DNA of 64,000 nt from Bin55 sp965203735 (lineage in GTDB: Bacteria; Pseudomonadota; Gammaproteobacteria; Pseudomonadales; Azotimanducaceae). Position numbers and translations under genes: made by a program. This document shows positions 56,605 to 64,000 of this stretch, piece after piece; within the stretch, counting starts at the first letter, position 1; each line of letters begins with the position of its first letter. The DNA is taken from contig OZ241909.1 of the NCBI GenBank assembly GCA_965203735.1, positions 2,232,001 through 2,296,000 of the forward strand, in the 5' to 3' direction. The notes under the pieces are model-generated. The model was not told where the DNA came from and searched no databases. It saw only the letters and a program-made list of their open reading frames with translations.

Positions 56605-56874
56605 TTAATTGCAGTATGCATCCTCTCCACCCAAGAAAACGCTTTCTCTTTCACTATGAGAACCAATGACTCGTACCCTATTTAAGGCTATTGCAACGGT
56701 ACGGGGACATCTCTACAATCCATTCGCATTCCACTGACTGTCGAATATTACTATATGTTAGAAATACTTCGCTCCGAAGACCCACAAGTACCTTTGCTAC
56801 GCGATGGCCTCTAGAACTTTCGTGGATATTGTACAGACGTACACTTCCAATACCTGTGATTAGCTGAGGCGAAA

Positions 56875-57933
56875 ATGAACGCTGATCTTCGACTTCAGCC
56901 ACTGATCGACCAATCGATCAATGCGTTGGAATTTCTCACTCCGGTTCAGGCACATGATTTCCTGGAAAACGGGTTTGTAGTAATCAAGAACGCCTTTCCG
57001 CAAAGTGTGGCAGACCAGATCTGTGATAACGCCTGGACCGAACTGCACGATGAATTTGGCATTGTCGCGGAAGACCGGAATTCATGGCGCAAACATCCCC
57101 ATGGTTACATCCGAACGAACGGTCTTCAACTTCGCTTCAAACTAGACGACGAAGCCCCCAATGCGGCGTTGGCTCAGTGCGACGTCCTCGGTGGACGCGA
57201 ACGACTACCCTACAACGGATCTCATCTCATGTTCGCAGGCGGAATCATCGGCAACTTTGGTGTGGAAACCCAAGAAGAATGGAAACCACCCAGCCCACAG
57301 CAAGGCGGCTGGCACAAGGACGGCTGGCACTTTCGCCATTTCTTGGATTCTCCTGAGCAGGGCCTTCTAACCGTTCCCATCTATACGGAAATTCTTCCCC
57401 AAAGCGGCGGCACGTTTCTCGCCCGAGACTCGATAGCGCCAGTAGCTCGACTACTTAACGAATATCCCGCAGGATTTCATGCGGACAGCGTACAGGGTGC
57501 AGGTTACCTAATTCCCTACCTGATCGAGCAATGCGACGACTTCGTTGAACTCACGGGAGAACCTGGAGATTTGGCACTGTTACATCCCTACATGTTGCAT
57601 CGAAGAGCCGTCAATCCCACAGACCGACCTCGATTTATCGCCAATCTAGCCATAGTACTTGAAGAACCGATGTGTTTTAGGCGCGACCAAGATGGCCCCT
57701 ACTCCTTGGTTGAACTCGCTGTGCTTGCAGCTTTAGAAAGATCTTCGCTTGACTACGAACCTACCAATCCTAGAGAAGCATTTGTACCCGCACCGTTTCG
57801 TAAGGAACCGGATGCGACTAAACGAAGAGCAGAGCTCACGGCAGAAATGCGCTTCATGCTCGAGTCCGGTGTGGAAACACCCGCTTGGGCTTCGAGTTTC
57901 GGCTACATGACAAATAGCCAAGATAGCCACTAA
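56875..57933 (+). CDS. Phytanoyl-CoA dioxygenase (PhyH) family protein
   Basis: 352 residues from the ATG at 56875. Iron ligands H147 and D149 lie in GWHKDGWHF, the distal His242 in YMLHRRAVN, with Arg at DRPRFIANL for 2-oxoglutarate. An N-terminal helix pair (FLENGFVVIKNAFPQSVADQ) is typical. The N-terminal and central regions differ from the other two PhyH genes in the window, so it is not a local copy. It is divergent from the methyltransferase gene and upstream of the TlpA-like gene on the same strand. Substrate unknown. Confidence 0.9.
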   Translation: MNADLRLQPLIDQSINALEFLTPVQAHDFLENGFVVIKNAFPQSVADQICDNAWTELHDEFGIVAEDRNSWRKHPHGYIRTNGLQLRFKLDDEAPNAALAQCDVLGGRERLPYNGSHLMFAGGIIGNFGVETQEEWKPPSPQQGGWHKDGWHFRHFLDSPEQGLLTVPIYTEILPQSGGTFLARDSIAPVARLLNEYPAGFHADSVQGAGYLIPYLIEQCDDFVELTGEPGDLALLHPYMLHRRAVNPTDRPRFIANLAIVLEEPMCFRRDQDGPYSLVELAVLAALERSSLDYEPTNPREAFVPAPFRKEPDATKRRAELTAEMRFMLESGVETPAWASSFGYMTNSQDSH

Positions 57934-57983
57934 GCACCTGTTGGATCGATAATTCAAGCGGGAATCGGCGTAGTTACACCCGA

Positions 57984-57998
57984 TGGACACTTTGTCCA
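57984..57998 (+). terminator. Short hairpin downstream of the PhyH gene
   Basis: TGGACA-CTT-TGTCCA, a 6-bp perfect stem starting 51 bases after the stop codon. No T-tract follows, so this is only a candidate. Confidence 0.25.
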
Positions 57999-58096
57999 AA
58001 ACTAGCGAACGGGAACGCACTTTGTGTAACCAAGTTGTGCTGTAATTGATCTAGAGATTAGGCTTATGTCCATATTCAGAAGGGAAGAGTAAGTAC

Positions 58097-59824
58097 ATGA
58101 AACGTCTCATTGCTTCAGCAACAATCTTGTTTACGGTGTTCCTGGCGTCGAACGGCTACGCCGATGAGCTAGAACCGTTCACCATATCGGGCGAATTGAT
58201 CAATATAGGCCCGGACCTTAAGGTAATCGTCGAATCCGAAGAGAGAAGTGCCGAAGGTTCTCACGATCCTTCTGTTGTGATAACACGTACTGACTCCAAC
58301 GACGAGGGGTCGTCGGAGAATGTCGAAATCGCTTCCGGATCCTTTAAGGGCGGAAAAATTGCACTCAAAGCGAGCATTGGTGAGCCAACTAATGTGCTAA
58401 TTTCTGTGGATGGAATCGGCGATGAGCCTCTTACTTTAGAAGTCCTTGCAACTCCGGGAAAGAGTCTCTCTTTCGTAGTATTCGACTATGCCTCCGAACG
58501 CATTGACGACCAATTGCTTAGAGTTGGTGAGTCCCGACTACCTGTGGAATCTGAGGCGAAATTTACGATATCTGGCGATCTTAGCTCAATCACTGACAAA
58601 GACCTGTCAGTTGCTCTAGCTGAAATTCAACCCAAATCCGGAGGCCACAAGCAAGGAAGCATAGTACCCACTTCGTCTCCCGTGTTTCTCGATGATGGAA
58701 AGTTTTTGTTCGAAGGACTAGTTAGTGAGCCTCTTGTTATCTGGGTCAGTGTGCGTACACCCGGTCGAGAGTATTGGGGAATGGCTAACGTCGTGGTGGA
58801 GCCTGGTGCGCACATTAAGATTTCGCCAAGCAAGACGTCAAGTTCATTTAACCCGAACTTTGCGTCCAGTCTGGTGGCAAACTCTGAATTGCTCGGGAGC
58901 ATGCACGCAACGGTAATCGAGAGTTGGCAGAACAGTCCAGAGTACCTCGCAAAGATGGACGAGTACGCAGAAGCGATCAAGATTGAGCAGCAAGCGGCCA
59001 AGATTGTGCAACAAGCGGCTTCTACAGAAACTGATGGCGCGAACGGCGGAGCTCACGAAGAAACTAAGGCTAATTCAGAAGAGAAAATTCAATCTCCCTA
59101 CGATATCTACAGGGAGATGGAAGCGATAAAGAACCCAGTTCTGTCAGAGATCATAGCGAACATGGAGGAACCCATAGCCGCGTTGCTTGCAATGGAAATT
59201 GGTGCGCCTGAAGCTCAGCAATTGGAGATGTGGGACAAGCTGGCCACGGTACTTGACGAAGAGCTAGTTGCACGTCGAGTATTGCCACGCCGAGAGTCGC
59301 TCGAAAAACAAACTAGGCTGAACGCTAATGCTAAGAATATTGTGGAAGGTCAAGTCGCCCCAGAGTTCACTCTTGCTAATCTGGAAGGCGAAGAAGTCGC
59401 ACTGTCAGATGTCCTCGCTGAGAATGAGTTTGTATTTGTGGATTTTTGGGCGTCATGGTGCGGACCTTGCATCGTCACGATTCCCAAACTAAAGGAACTA
59501 CATTCAGAGTACAAAGACGATGGCTTCGAGATCGTGTTCGTCTCCATAGACGAAGAATACGATGACTGGAAAGGTGAATCGGACAGGCAGGAGCTACCGT
59601 GGGTAAATGTTGGCGACTTGAACGGCTGGCTAGCAAAGACGGCCGTCGATTACGGAGTCCAGTGGATTCCGACGGAGTTTGCGCTGGATTCCGAAGGAAA
59701 GATCTTTGATAGAGAAGTTTCGCCCGAAGAACTCGAGAATCTGCTCTCGGATCGTTTCGGAGACTCCCAGGTACAGGAAGAGTCTGTGGATTCGTCGGTC
59801 GATGGCGATGTGAAATCACCGTGA
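58097..59824 (+). CDS. TlpA-like thioredoxin with long exported N-terminal region
   Basis: 575 residues. A signal peptide (LIASATILFTVFLASNGYA) is followed by two beta-rich segments (~25-120 and ~155-260, each with F-T-I-S-G-x-L/D) resembling DUF4369-type domains. An Ala/Glu-rich helical linker (~300-330) follows, then a TlpA/ResA-like thioredoxin domain with WASWCGPC (Cys455, Cys458), VFVSIDEE, the cis-Pro loop QWIPTEFALD, and an acidic tail. It likely reduces or oxidises disulfides in the periplasm. The Cys-rich family B proteins or the DsbD-like propeller could be partners, which is speculation. Confidence 0.88.
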   Translation: MKRLIASATILFTVFLASNGYADELEPFTISGELINIGPDLKVIVESEERSAEGSHDPSVVITRTDSNDEGSSENVEIASGSFKGGKIALKASIGEPTNVLISVDGIGDEPLTLEVLATPGKSLSFVVFDYASERIDDQLLRVGESRLPVESEAKFTISGDLSSITDKDLSVALAEIQPKSGGHKQGSIVPTSSPVFLDDGKFLFEGLVSEPLVIWVSVRTPGREYWGMANVVVEPGAHIKISPSKTSSSFNPNFASSLVANSELLGSMHATVIESWQNSPEYLAKMDEYAEAIKIEQQAAKIVQQAASTETDGANGGAHEETKANSEEKIQSPYDIYREMEAIKNPVLSEIIANMEEPIAALLAMEIGAPEAQQLEMWDKLATVLDEELVARRVLPRRESLEKQTRLNANAKNIVEGQVAPEFTLANLEGEEVALSDVLAENEFVFVDFWASWCGPCIVTIPKLKELHSEYKDDGFEIVFVSIDEEYDDWKGESDRQELPWVNVGDLNGWLAKTAVDYGVQWIPTEFALDSEGKIFDREVSPEELENLLSDRFGDSQVQEESVDSSVDGDVKSP

Positions 59825-60113
59825 CAGCCTAGTTTTTCTTCCGGTTTGGGTGCCTGTCGAAGAGAAACCCGCCCTGCTTTGATTGTGAGGACTTCACTCG
59901 GAGGTCCTATGCACGCAAAACAAGATGGTTTACTGAATGAAGAGGATTCTGAGTCTCCACTCACAGCTTGACCGGTACTCGTAACGATAAAAAGCTGTCA
60001 TTGGAGTTTGCCCAACGAACACGTACATGGGCTGATTCTCGTGTTTCGTGAGTTGAGAACAACTCAATAGTGTGACGAAACAGGTCGGAATTCAGGTTCC
60101 TTAGTCGACGCAG
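59825..60113. other. Convergent intergenic region
   Basis: 289 bases between two converging genes. A weak AGGAC/GTCCT stem near 59890-59915 is the only structure seen; no reliable terminator. Confidence 0.25.
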
Positions 60114-61145
60114 TTAGAGTTCAGACTCAGGTTTCTCGATCCAATCAGCCCAAGCCTCGACATCTCTTCCAAAGTCCTCACCACTGATCGCTGCAAGAAA
60201 GTCTAGGGCCGGTTTCCCATACTTTTCGTATTCCGCCCCAGCGTGCGCGAGCAGCAAGTCAGGCATTGCTTGTACCAATTCTCGCCCAAATTTCGGATCT
60301 ATCTCGGTCGCAACTAACGTACCCAATATCTCGTTGAAAGCAAAAGGATTCGTCCCGGCGAAGAGAGACAGGAGAGTTTCACGACCTCCTGACCATTGGA
60401 CGGGCTCGGCCTTGTCCGACCTTATCAATCCTTGGATCACTTTGCCTGCCATGTTCGTGACTTGCGGGGCGGAGTCGATCAATGAATCTGCTAGGCCATG
60501 CCAGGAAGCGTCATTCTCGGGTGTTAGTCCAAGAACTACTATCGCGACGAAGCGCGATGACCAAGATGCATCCTTGGCTAGCACCTCCAGCGCTAGGCTG
60601 GTATCCGTCTCTTCCTCGATATTGCCCACAAGTTTCCACACTTCATCCGACGTCTCGGGGTTCGCACCGAGTTGGACGGCAAGTTCTTTTGCCTTGTCAA
60701 TGCTTCCTGCTTCGTCTGCTAGATATCGTGCGTAGACCAAGGTGGATACTGTATTGAAATCAGCCTCTGCAACGCTCTTCAGCTTCTGCCAAGCCTCCGG
60801 CAAATCGATTGTCTCATCCCCTGGCGTTCTATATTGAACTCCAGAGCCATCTTCCACACCAACTACTACTGTATAACCCTGCCACGATCCATCCTCGAAG
60901 CTGTCAAAGTACACAAAGACTGCCGCATCGGAGAAGTCTAGATCGCTTTTCATCACCGCCGCACAGGCGTGAAATCCCATATCTTCCGCCGTGTCCTTAA
61001 TGGCCTCAAACAATTTGGGAGCTGTCCAATTCTTCAAACCAATGAACTCGACGGGGCCGTTTGGACCTTCAAGGACGTCTGCAACACTCTGCGACACCGT
61101 CGCGAAACAGACCATCAAAGAACAGAGCAACAAATATTTCTTCAT
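60114..61145 (-). CDS. Secreted helical-repeat protein, function unknown
   Basis: 343 residues from the ATG at 61145 (MKKYLLLCSLMVCFATV), chosen over a GTG six codons upstream because of CCAGGTG at ribosome-binding distance. A cleavable signal peptide ends near SVADVLE. An N-terminal alpha/beta part (~25-120) contains a pattern VFVYFDSFEDGSWQGYTVVV. From ~140 the protein is helical with HEAT-like pairs such as LALEVLAKDASWSSRFVAIV and TNMAGKVIQGLIRSDKA. It does not show the W-A-x-x-D-P landmarks of family C and is probably unrelated to it. It lies upstream of solenoid copy 6 on the same strand, 260 bases away. Confidence 0.65.
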   Translation of the reverse strand: MKKYLLLCSLMVCFATVSQSVADVLEGPNGPVEFIGLKNWTAPKLFEAIKDTAEDMGFHACAAVMKSDLDFSDAAVFVYFDSFEDGSWQGYTVVVGVEDGSGVQYRTPGDETIDLPEAWQKLKSVAEADFNTVSTLVYARYLADEAGSIDKAKELAVQLGANPETSDEVWKLVGNIEEETDTSLALEVLAKDASWSSRFVAIVVLGLTPENDASWHGLADSLIDSAPQVTNMAGKVIQGLIRSDKAEPVQWSGGRETLLSLFAGTNPFAFNEILGTLVATEIDPKFGRELVQAMPDLLLAHAGAEYEKYGKPALDFLAAISGEDFGRDVEAWADWIEKPESEL

Positions 61146-61406
61146 AAGGGACACCTGGTTCACTAGGAGGAAAAGCAGACTTTACGCACCGACTCGACTA
61201 CGTTGAATTCTAAGCGACGGCAAACAAGATCTTTGACAAATGTTGCCAATTCGGCAGAAGCTAGCTGATCACTTCGGGAGAGATTGAAAATACGCTTCGT
61301 ATCAGAATAACGGTTCTACTCTTCGATAGAAAACCTAGACTCATCCGTTAGCACCCGTCTTGTGCTTGACATACTTTAGGTTATCCCTGCAATTCGAATG
61401 GGAAAG

Positions 61407-63266
61407 TCACCGGATACGTAACTGCATCACTCGTTCGATGCGTTCTCGCATTTGCTCCGATGCCCTCAATCGATTTCTGTCATTTTCGTTCAAGAGTGTC
61501 TTTGCGTGTTCCAATTGCTCTTTCGTGAGCACTGGGTAATCTCCAGTTTCTGCTAGGAGGTGATACACTGCCAACGACTTGAGCTCTTCACTTGGTAAGT
61601 TCTCAATTTCCCGAAACAAGTCCTCTTCGTCAAATCTAGCCCAGTACCCGAACACGCTTTCCATGTAGTACTCTTTTTCAGACTCCGGAAGGTCTCGCAC
61701 CAATCCCAACGCGCGTTTTGACTGGCCTTGCAGGCATAGAGTGAAGCTCATATTGCGATATACACTCTGCAGAGACTCCTCCCTGACTTGAGGCAGCAAG
61801 TCTATAGCAGTGTCCAAGTCCGTGCGAGAGAGTTCTCGAATCAGTCTGACTTCGATCCCCTCTCTTCTCATTGATTCTGGATGACTCTGTGCTATGGACA
61901 ACGCTTCCTGTGGATTGGAGTGAACCAGTACTAGTAGGACATCGGACAACAAGTCTCGAAACCTTGATCCAAGTTCCTCAGAGTTAGAAGTTACCCACTC
62001 CAATGCTCCATGAGGATCCGCTTCAGCCCACCCATTTACCAACGAATCTGACAAAGTAGATATGTTGACCCACTCGGCTTCCAAACTTTCCAGATGCTGC
62101 AATGCTTGTTCCGGGTTTGTCTTGGCAATCTCTGCTAATGCATAACCAAGTCCCTCCAATTGCACACTCCTTGGCAACAACGAACGTTTGTTGAAGATTT
62201 CCTGAGGATTGGTGTTTGCCCATTGAAGCAGAATTATTTCCAGACAGACTCTCTTGTAGGCATTTTGATTCGAAGCAATTACAGCTTGTGCTGCTGCGAA
62301 TGGGTCCATTCGACTCCATGCGAAGGAGATGCGACTTAACACATCCGATCGGATGCTCTCATCTAGTCCGAGAGCAACGTCGAAAAGTCCTTGCGGATTG
62401 GAGGCCGTTACGTTGCTAATGAGTCTAGCTAGAAAAGTGTCGTATCCCGGGTTGTCAGTTATCGACCCAATTACGCGAGACAACACCGCTAATCCATCCT
62501 GCTCCATCCATTGCTCTGCGATGCGAGAAGCCAAATCGATCTGAGACTCCAGATCAAACCCATCGCTAGTCAGCGCGTTCCATGCTGCTTCTGGATCATC
62601 GCGAAGCTCAAGAATTTGAGATTCGTTCATCAATCTAGCAGACAATTCTTCAGCCTTGAAGCTACGCGCGAGATCCTGCCGACGTGTGTCTGATAGGTCG
62701 TCCCTAGTTTGAAGTATCGATTCCAAAGCGACCATTTGTTGGTTCTTATCTAGATCATCCAATGCAGCGACCGCTGCATCCAAACTGGAAATGGACCACT
62801 CTGCAAAGATGCGGGCCAACATCACGTCTCGATGTTGCCAATTGACGTCCTCCACACGACGAAGTGCTTCTTGAGGATCTAACGATGCAAATCGTTGGAA
62901 GATTGCACTTTGTATGTAGAGACGTTGATTGGGAGAAGGAATATTCTTCGATTGCTCTAGCAGTTTCCGAAGTTCTTCTTGATCCGCGCGTAATAATGCT
63001 TGGTAAAGCGCACTGTTCCCCTCAAAGTTACGCGCCTCACCCAGTAGATTGGAGTAGTCCCCAGTTACAACGGCTTTGGCTGCGGCAATTTGGTCACCAG
63101 AGCTTGATTGTTCAATCGGAGCCGTTCTTGTTGTGTCTTGCTTACTTGTAGTATCGGGCTTGTCTTGGAGCAACAGCAACTGGACTGTAATCAATGCAGT
63201 TGCAACCAAAATCCCGCCGACCAGGGCTCCAACAAGCAACGAACCAAAATTTCGAGGCAATCGCAC
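61407..63266 (-). CDS. Membrane-anchored WAxxDP solenoid protein of family C, copy 6
   Basis: 619 residues from a GTG at 63266, with GGAG ten bases upstream. The anchor is at ~8-30 (GSLLVGALVGGILVATALI). Repeats include FQRFASLDPQEALRRV, FAEWSISSLDAAVAAL, SFAWSRMDPFAAAQAV, VNGWAEADPHGALEW, and the hallmark AIDLLPQVREESLQSVY. The C-terminus is PVLTKEQLEHAKTLL. The 3' half is very close to the partial gene at 63586-64000, showing that these two are the most recent tandem pair. It is on the same strand as that upstream copy. Confidence 0.83.
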   Translation of the reverse strand: MRLPRNFGSLLVGALVGGILVATALITVQLLLLQDKPDTTSKQDTTRTAPIEQSSSGDQIAAAKAVVTGDYSNLLGEARNFEGNSALYQALLRADQEELRKLLEQSKNIPSPNQRLYIQSAIFQRFASLDPQEALRRVEDVNWQHRDVMLARIFAEWSISSLDAAVAALDDLDKNQQMVALESILQTRDDLSDTRRQDLARSFKAEELSARLMNESQILELRDDPEAAWNALTSDGFDLESQIDLASRIAEQWMEQDGLAVLSRVIGSITDNPGYDTFLARLISNVTASNPQGLFDVALGLDESIRSDVLSRISFAWSRMDPFAAAQAVIASNQNAYKRVCLEIILLQWANTNPQEIFNKRSLLPRSVQLEGLGYALAEIAKTNPEQALQHLESLEAEWVNISTLSDSLVNGWAEADPHGALEWVTSNSEELGSRFRDLLSDVLLVLVHSNPQEALSIAQSHPESMRREGIEVRLIRELSRTDLDTAIDLLPQVREESLQSVYRNMSFTLCLQGQSKRALGLVRDLPESEKEYYMESVFGYWARFDEEDLFREIENLPSEELKSLAVYHLLAETGDYPVLTKEQLEHAKTLLNENDRNRLRASEQMRERIERVMQLRIR

Positions 63267-63585
63267 GAACTATGTGCTCCAATCGCTAAACAAGAACTCG
63301 GTGCTTGTATTAAATAACACTCCTTTGAATATGTGATCGTAGAATTTCACTACTTGATCAAGCAGACTTGGCTTGAACTATATGGCTGTACACCAATGGC
63401 GAAGCAATGAAAGTACAAGCTAATTCAATGCCTTGGGCGAGAGTCTGGCAGAGTGCAACCTATCCACAAAAACGGCCACTATTCAATAGGGAAAACCGTG
63501 TCCGGTTGGCTACGACCCAAATCGTCCAATTCGAGCGCTAGACTCCCATTGTCAGGCAATTCGGAAAATATCTAGCCAACAACAT
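63267..63585. other. Intergenic region between solenoid copies 6 and 7
   Basis: 319 bases, probably with the promoter of copy 6. No hairpin terminator with a T-tract and no other gene are seen. Confidence 0.3.
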
Positions 63586-64000
63586 TTAGTCTTGCCATTG
63601 CTTGAGACGTTCAAGTTCCCTTTCTTTCATGAATGTCTTGGCGAGGTCCAATTGTTCCGTGGTCAACACAGGAGTAATTCCATGAGAAATTGCGAGGTGG
63701 TAAGCTGCCAACGACTTGAGCTCTTCAGTTGAAAGATTCTCGATCTCTTGAAACAAGCCTTCCGAGCTATATCTAGCCCACGAAGATAGGACACTGTTGT
63801 AGTAACGTTCTTGCTCAGTTTCAGGTAAGTCATCTGCTAACTCTAACGCGCGTTTCGACTGACCCTTCCCAGCAAGCGTGTAGCTCATGTGGCCGTATGC
63901 ATTCGGCCTAGATTCCTCCCTCACCTGCGGCAGAAGAGCGATGGCTGTGTCCATGTCAATTCGAGTGAGTTCGCGAATCAGTCTCTCTTCGATCCCCTCT
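63586..64000 (-). CDS. WAxxDP solenoid protein of family C, copy 7 (5' end beyond window)
   Basis: The C-terminal 137 codons of a seventh family member, open through the window edge (the last codons read EGIEERLIRELTRIDMDT). It aligns almost residue for residue with copy 6: LLPQVREESRPNAYGHM, RALELADDLPETE, SWARYSSEGLFQEIENL, ELKSLAAYHLA, PVLTTEQLDLAKTF. The ATG at 63954 is an internal Met, not the start. A 319-base gap separates it from copy 6. The upstream part and anchor cannot be seen here. Confidence 0.85.
   Translation of the reverse strand, partial: EGIEERLIRELTRIDMDTAIALLPQVREESRPNAYGHMSYTLAGKGQSKRALELADDLPETEQERYYNSVLSSWARYSSEGLFQEIENLSTEELKSLAAYHLAISHGITPVLTTEQLDLAKTFMKERELERLKQWQD

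Noticed and set aside
60114..61145. Membership of the secreted helical protein in solenoid family C
   Set aside because: It lacks the TM anchor, the W-A-x-x-D-P repeats and the ELLPxVR landmark, and has a cleavable signal peptide instead.
1..64000. tRNA, rRNA or CRISPR genes
   Set aside because: No T-arm-like GTTCGA clusters with matching stems, no rRNA signatures and no regularly spaced repeats were found by eye.

Overview
The window looks like a chromosomal accessory region of an uncultured, probably marine or sediment, gammaproteobacterium. No rRNA or marker gene is present. The placement rests on four PFL_47xx-type integrating-conjugative-element genes, an AmpG-like muropeptide permease, a bacterial alpha-2-macroglobulin lipoprotein, an F420-type LLM oxidoreductase, a family III CoA-transferase and three phytanoyl-CoA-dioxygenase-like enzymes. 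I see no tRNA, rRNA or CRISPR array. Base composition is moderate and even, except for one GC-rich insertion-sequence remnant at 41.5 kb.

The dominant theme is local duplication of exported or membrane-anchored proteins of unknown function. (A) Two FG-GAP/VCBS propeller proteins (287-1756 and 6998-8911); the second carries a DsbD-alpha-like tail that is decayed in the first. (B) Three Cys-rich anchored proteins (9024-10295, 10540-11781, 13567-15045). (C) Seven membrane-anchored helical solenoid proteins with a recurring W-A-x-x-D-P signature (26377, 30375, 43992, 48039, 49958, 61407 and a partial one at 63586). (D) Two secreted EF-hand proteins (25307, 28957), the second internally duplicated. 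(E) Two NTR/TIMP-like secreted proteins (45927, 46859) plus a 3' remnant of a third. In two places an EF-hand gene on the minus strand faces a solenoid gene on the plus strand, so the divergent pair seems to have been copied as a unit.

Layout. 0-9 kb: propeller duplicates around a membrane protein with an M1-like ectodomain and a PhyH enzyme. 9-15 kb: family B, a CoA-transferase and a 53-residue Cys-rich membrane peptide. 15-25 kb: orphan genes, one frameshifted gene, a 1989-residue alpha-2-macroglobulin and a PhyH enzyme. 25-32 kb: the two EF-hand/solenoid pairs. 33-38 kb: an ICE fragment (integrase, TraG-N, small membrane protein, TIGR03755 and TIGR03756 proteins). 39-42 kb: an AAA ATPase, an LLM oxidoreductase and a nested IS3/IS21 graveyard. 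43-53 kb: a lipoprotein, solenoids, NTR-like genes, a frameshifted ampG and a second ampG 3' fragment. 53-57 kb: an exported HNH nuclease and a type II restriction-modification pair. 57-64 kb: a PhyH enzyme, a TlpA-like thioredoxin, a secreted helical-repeat protein and two more solenoids.

Several genes are broken by single-base shifts. Two of these (ampG and 16621-17129) fall at short homopolymers and could be sequence errors. Functions of families B, C and D are not known to me; statements about them are inference from visible motifs and layout.
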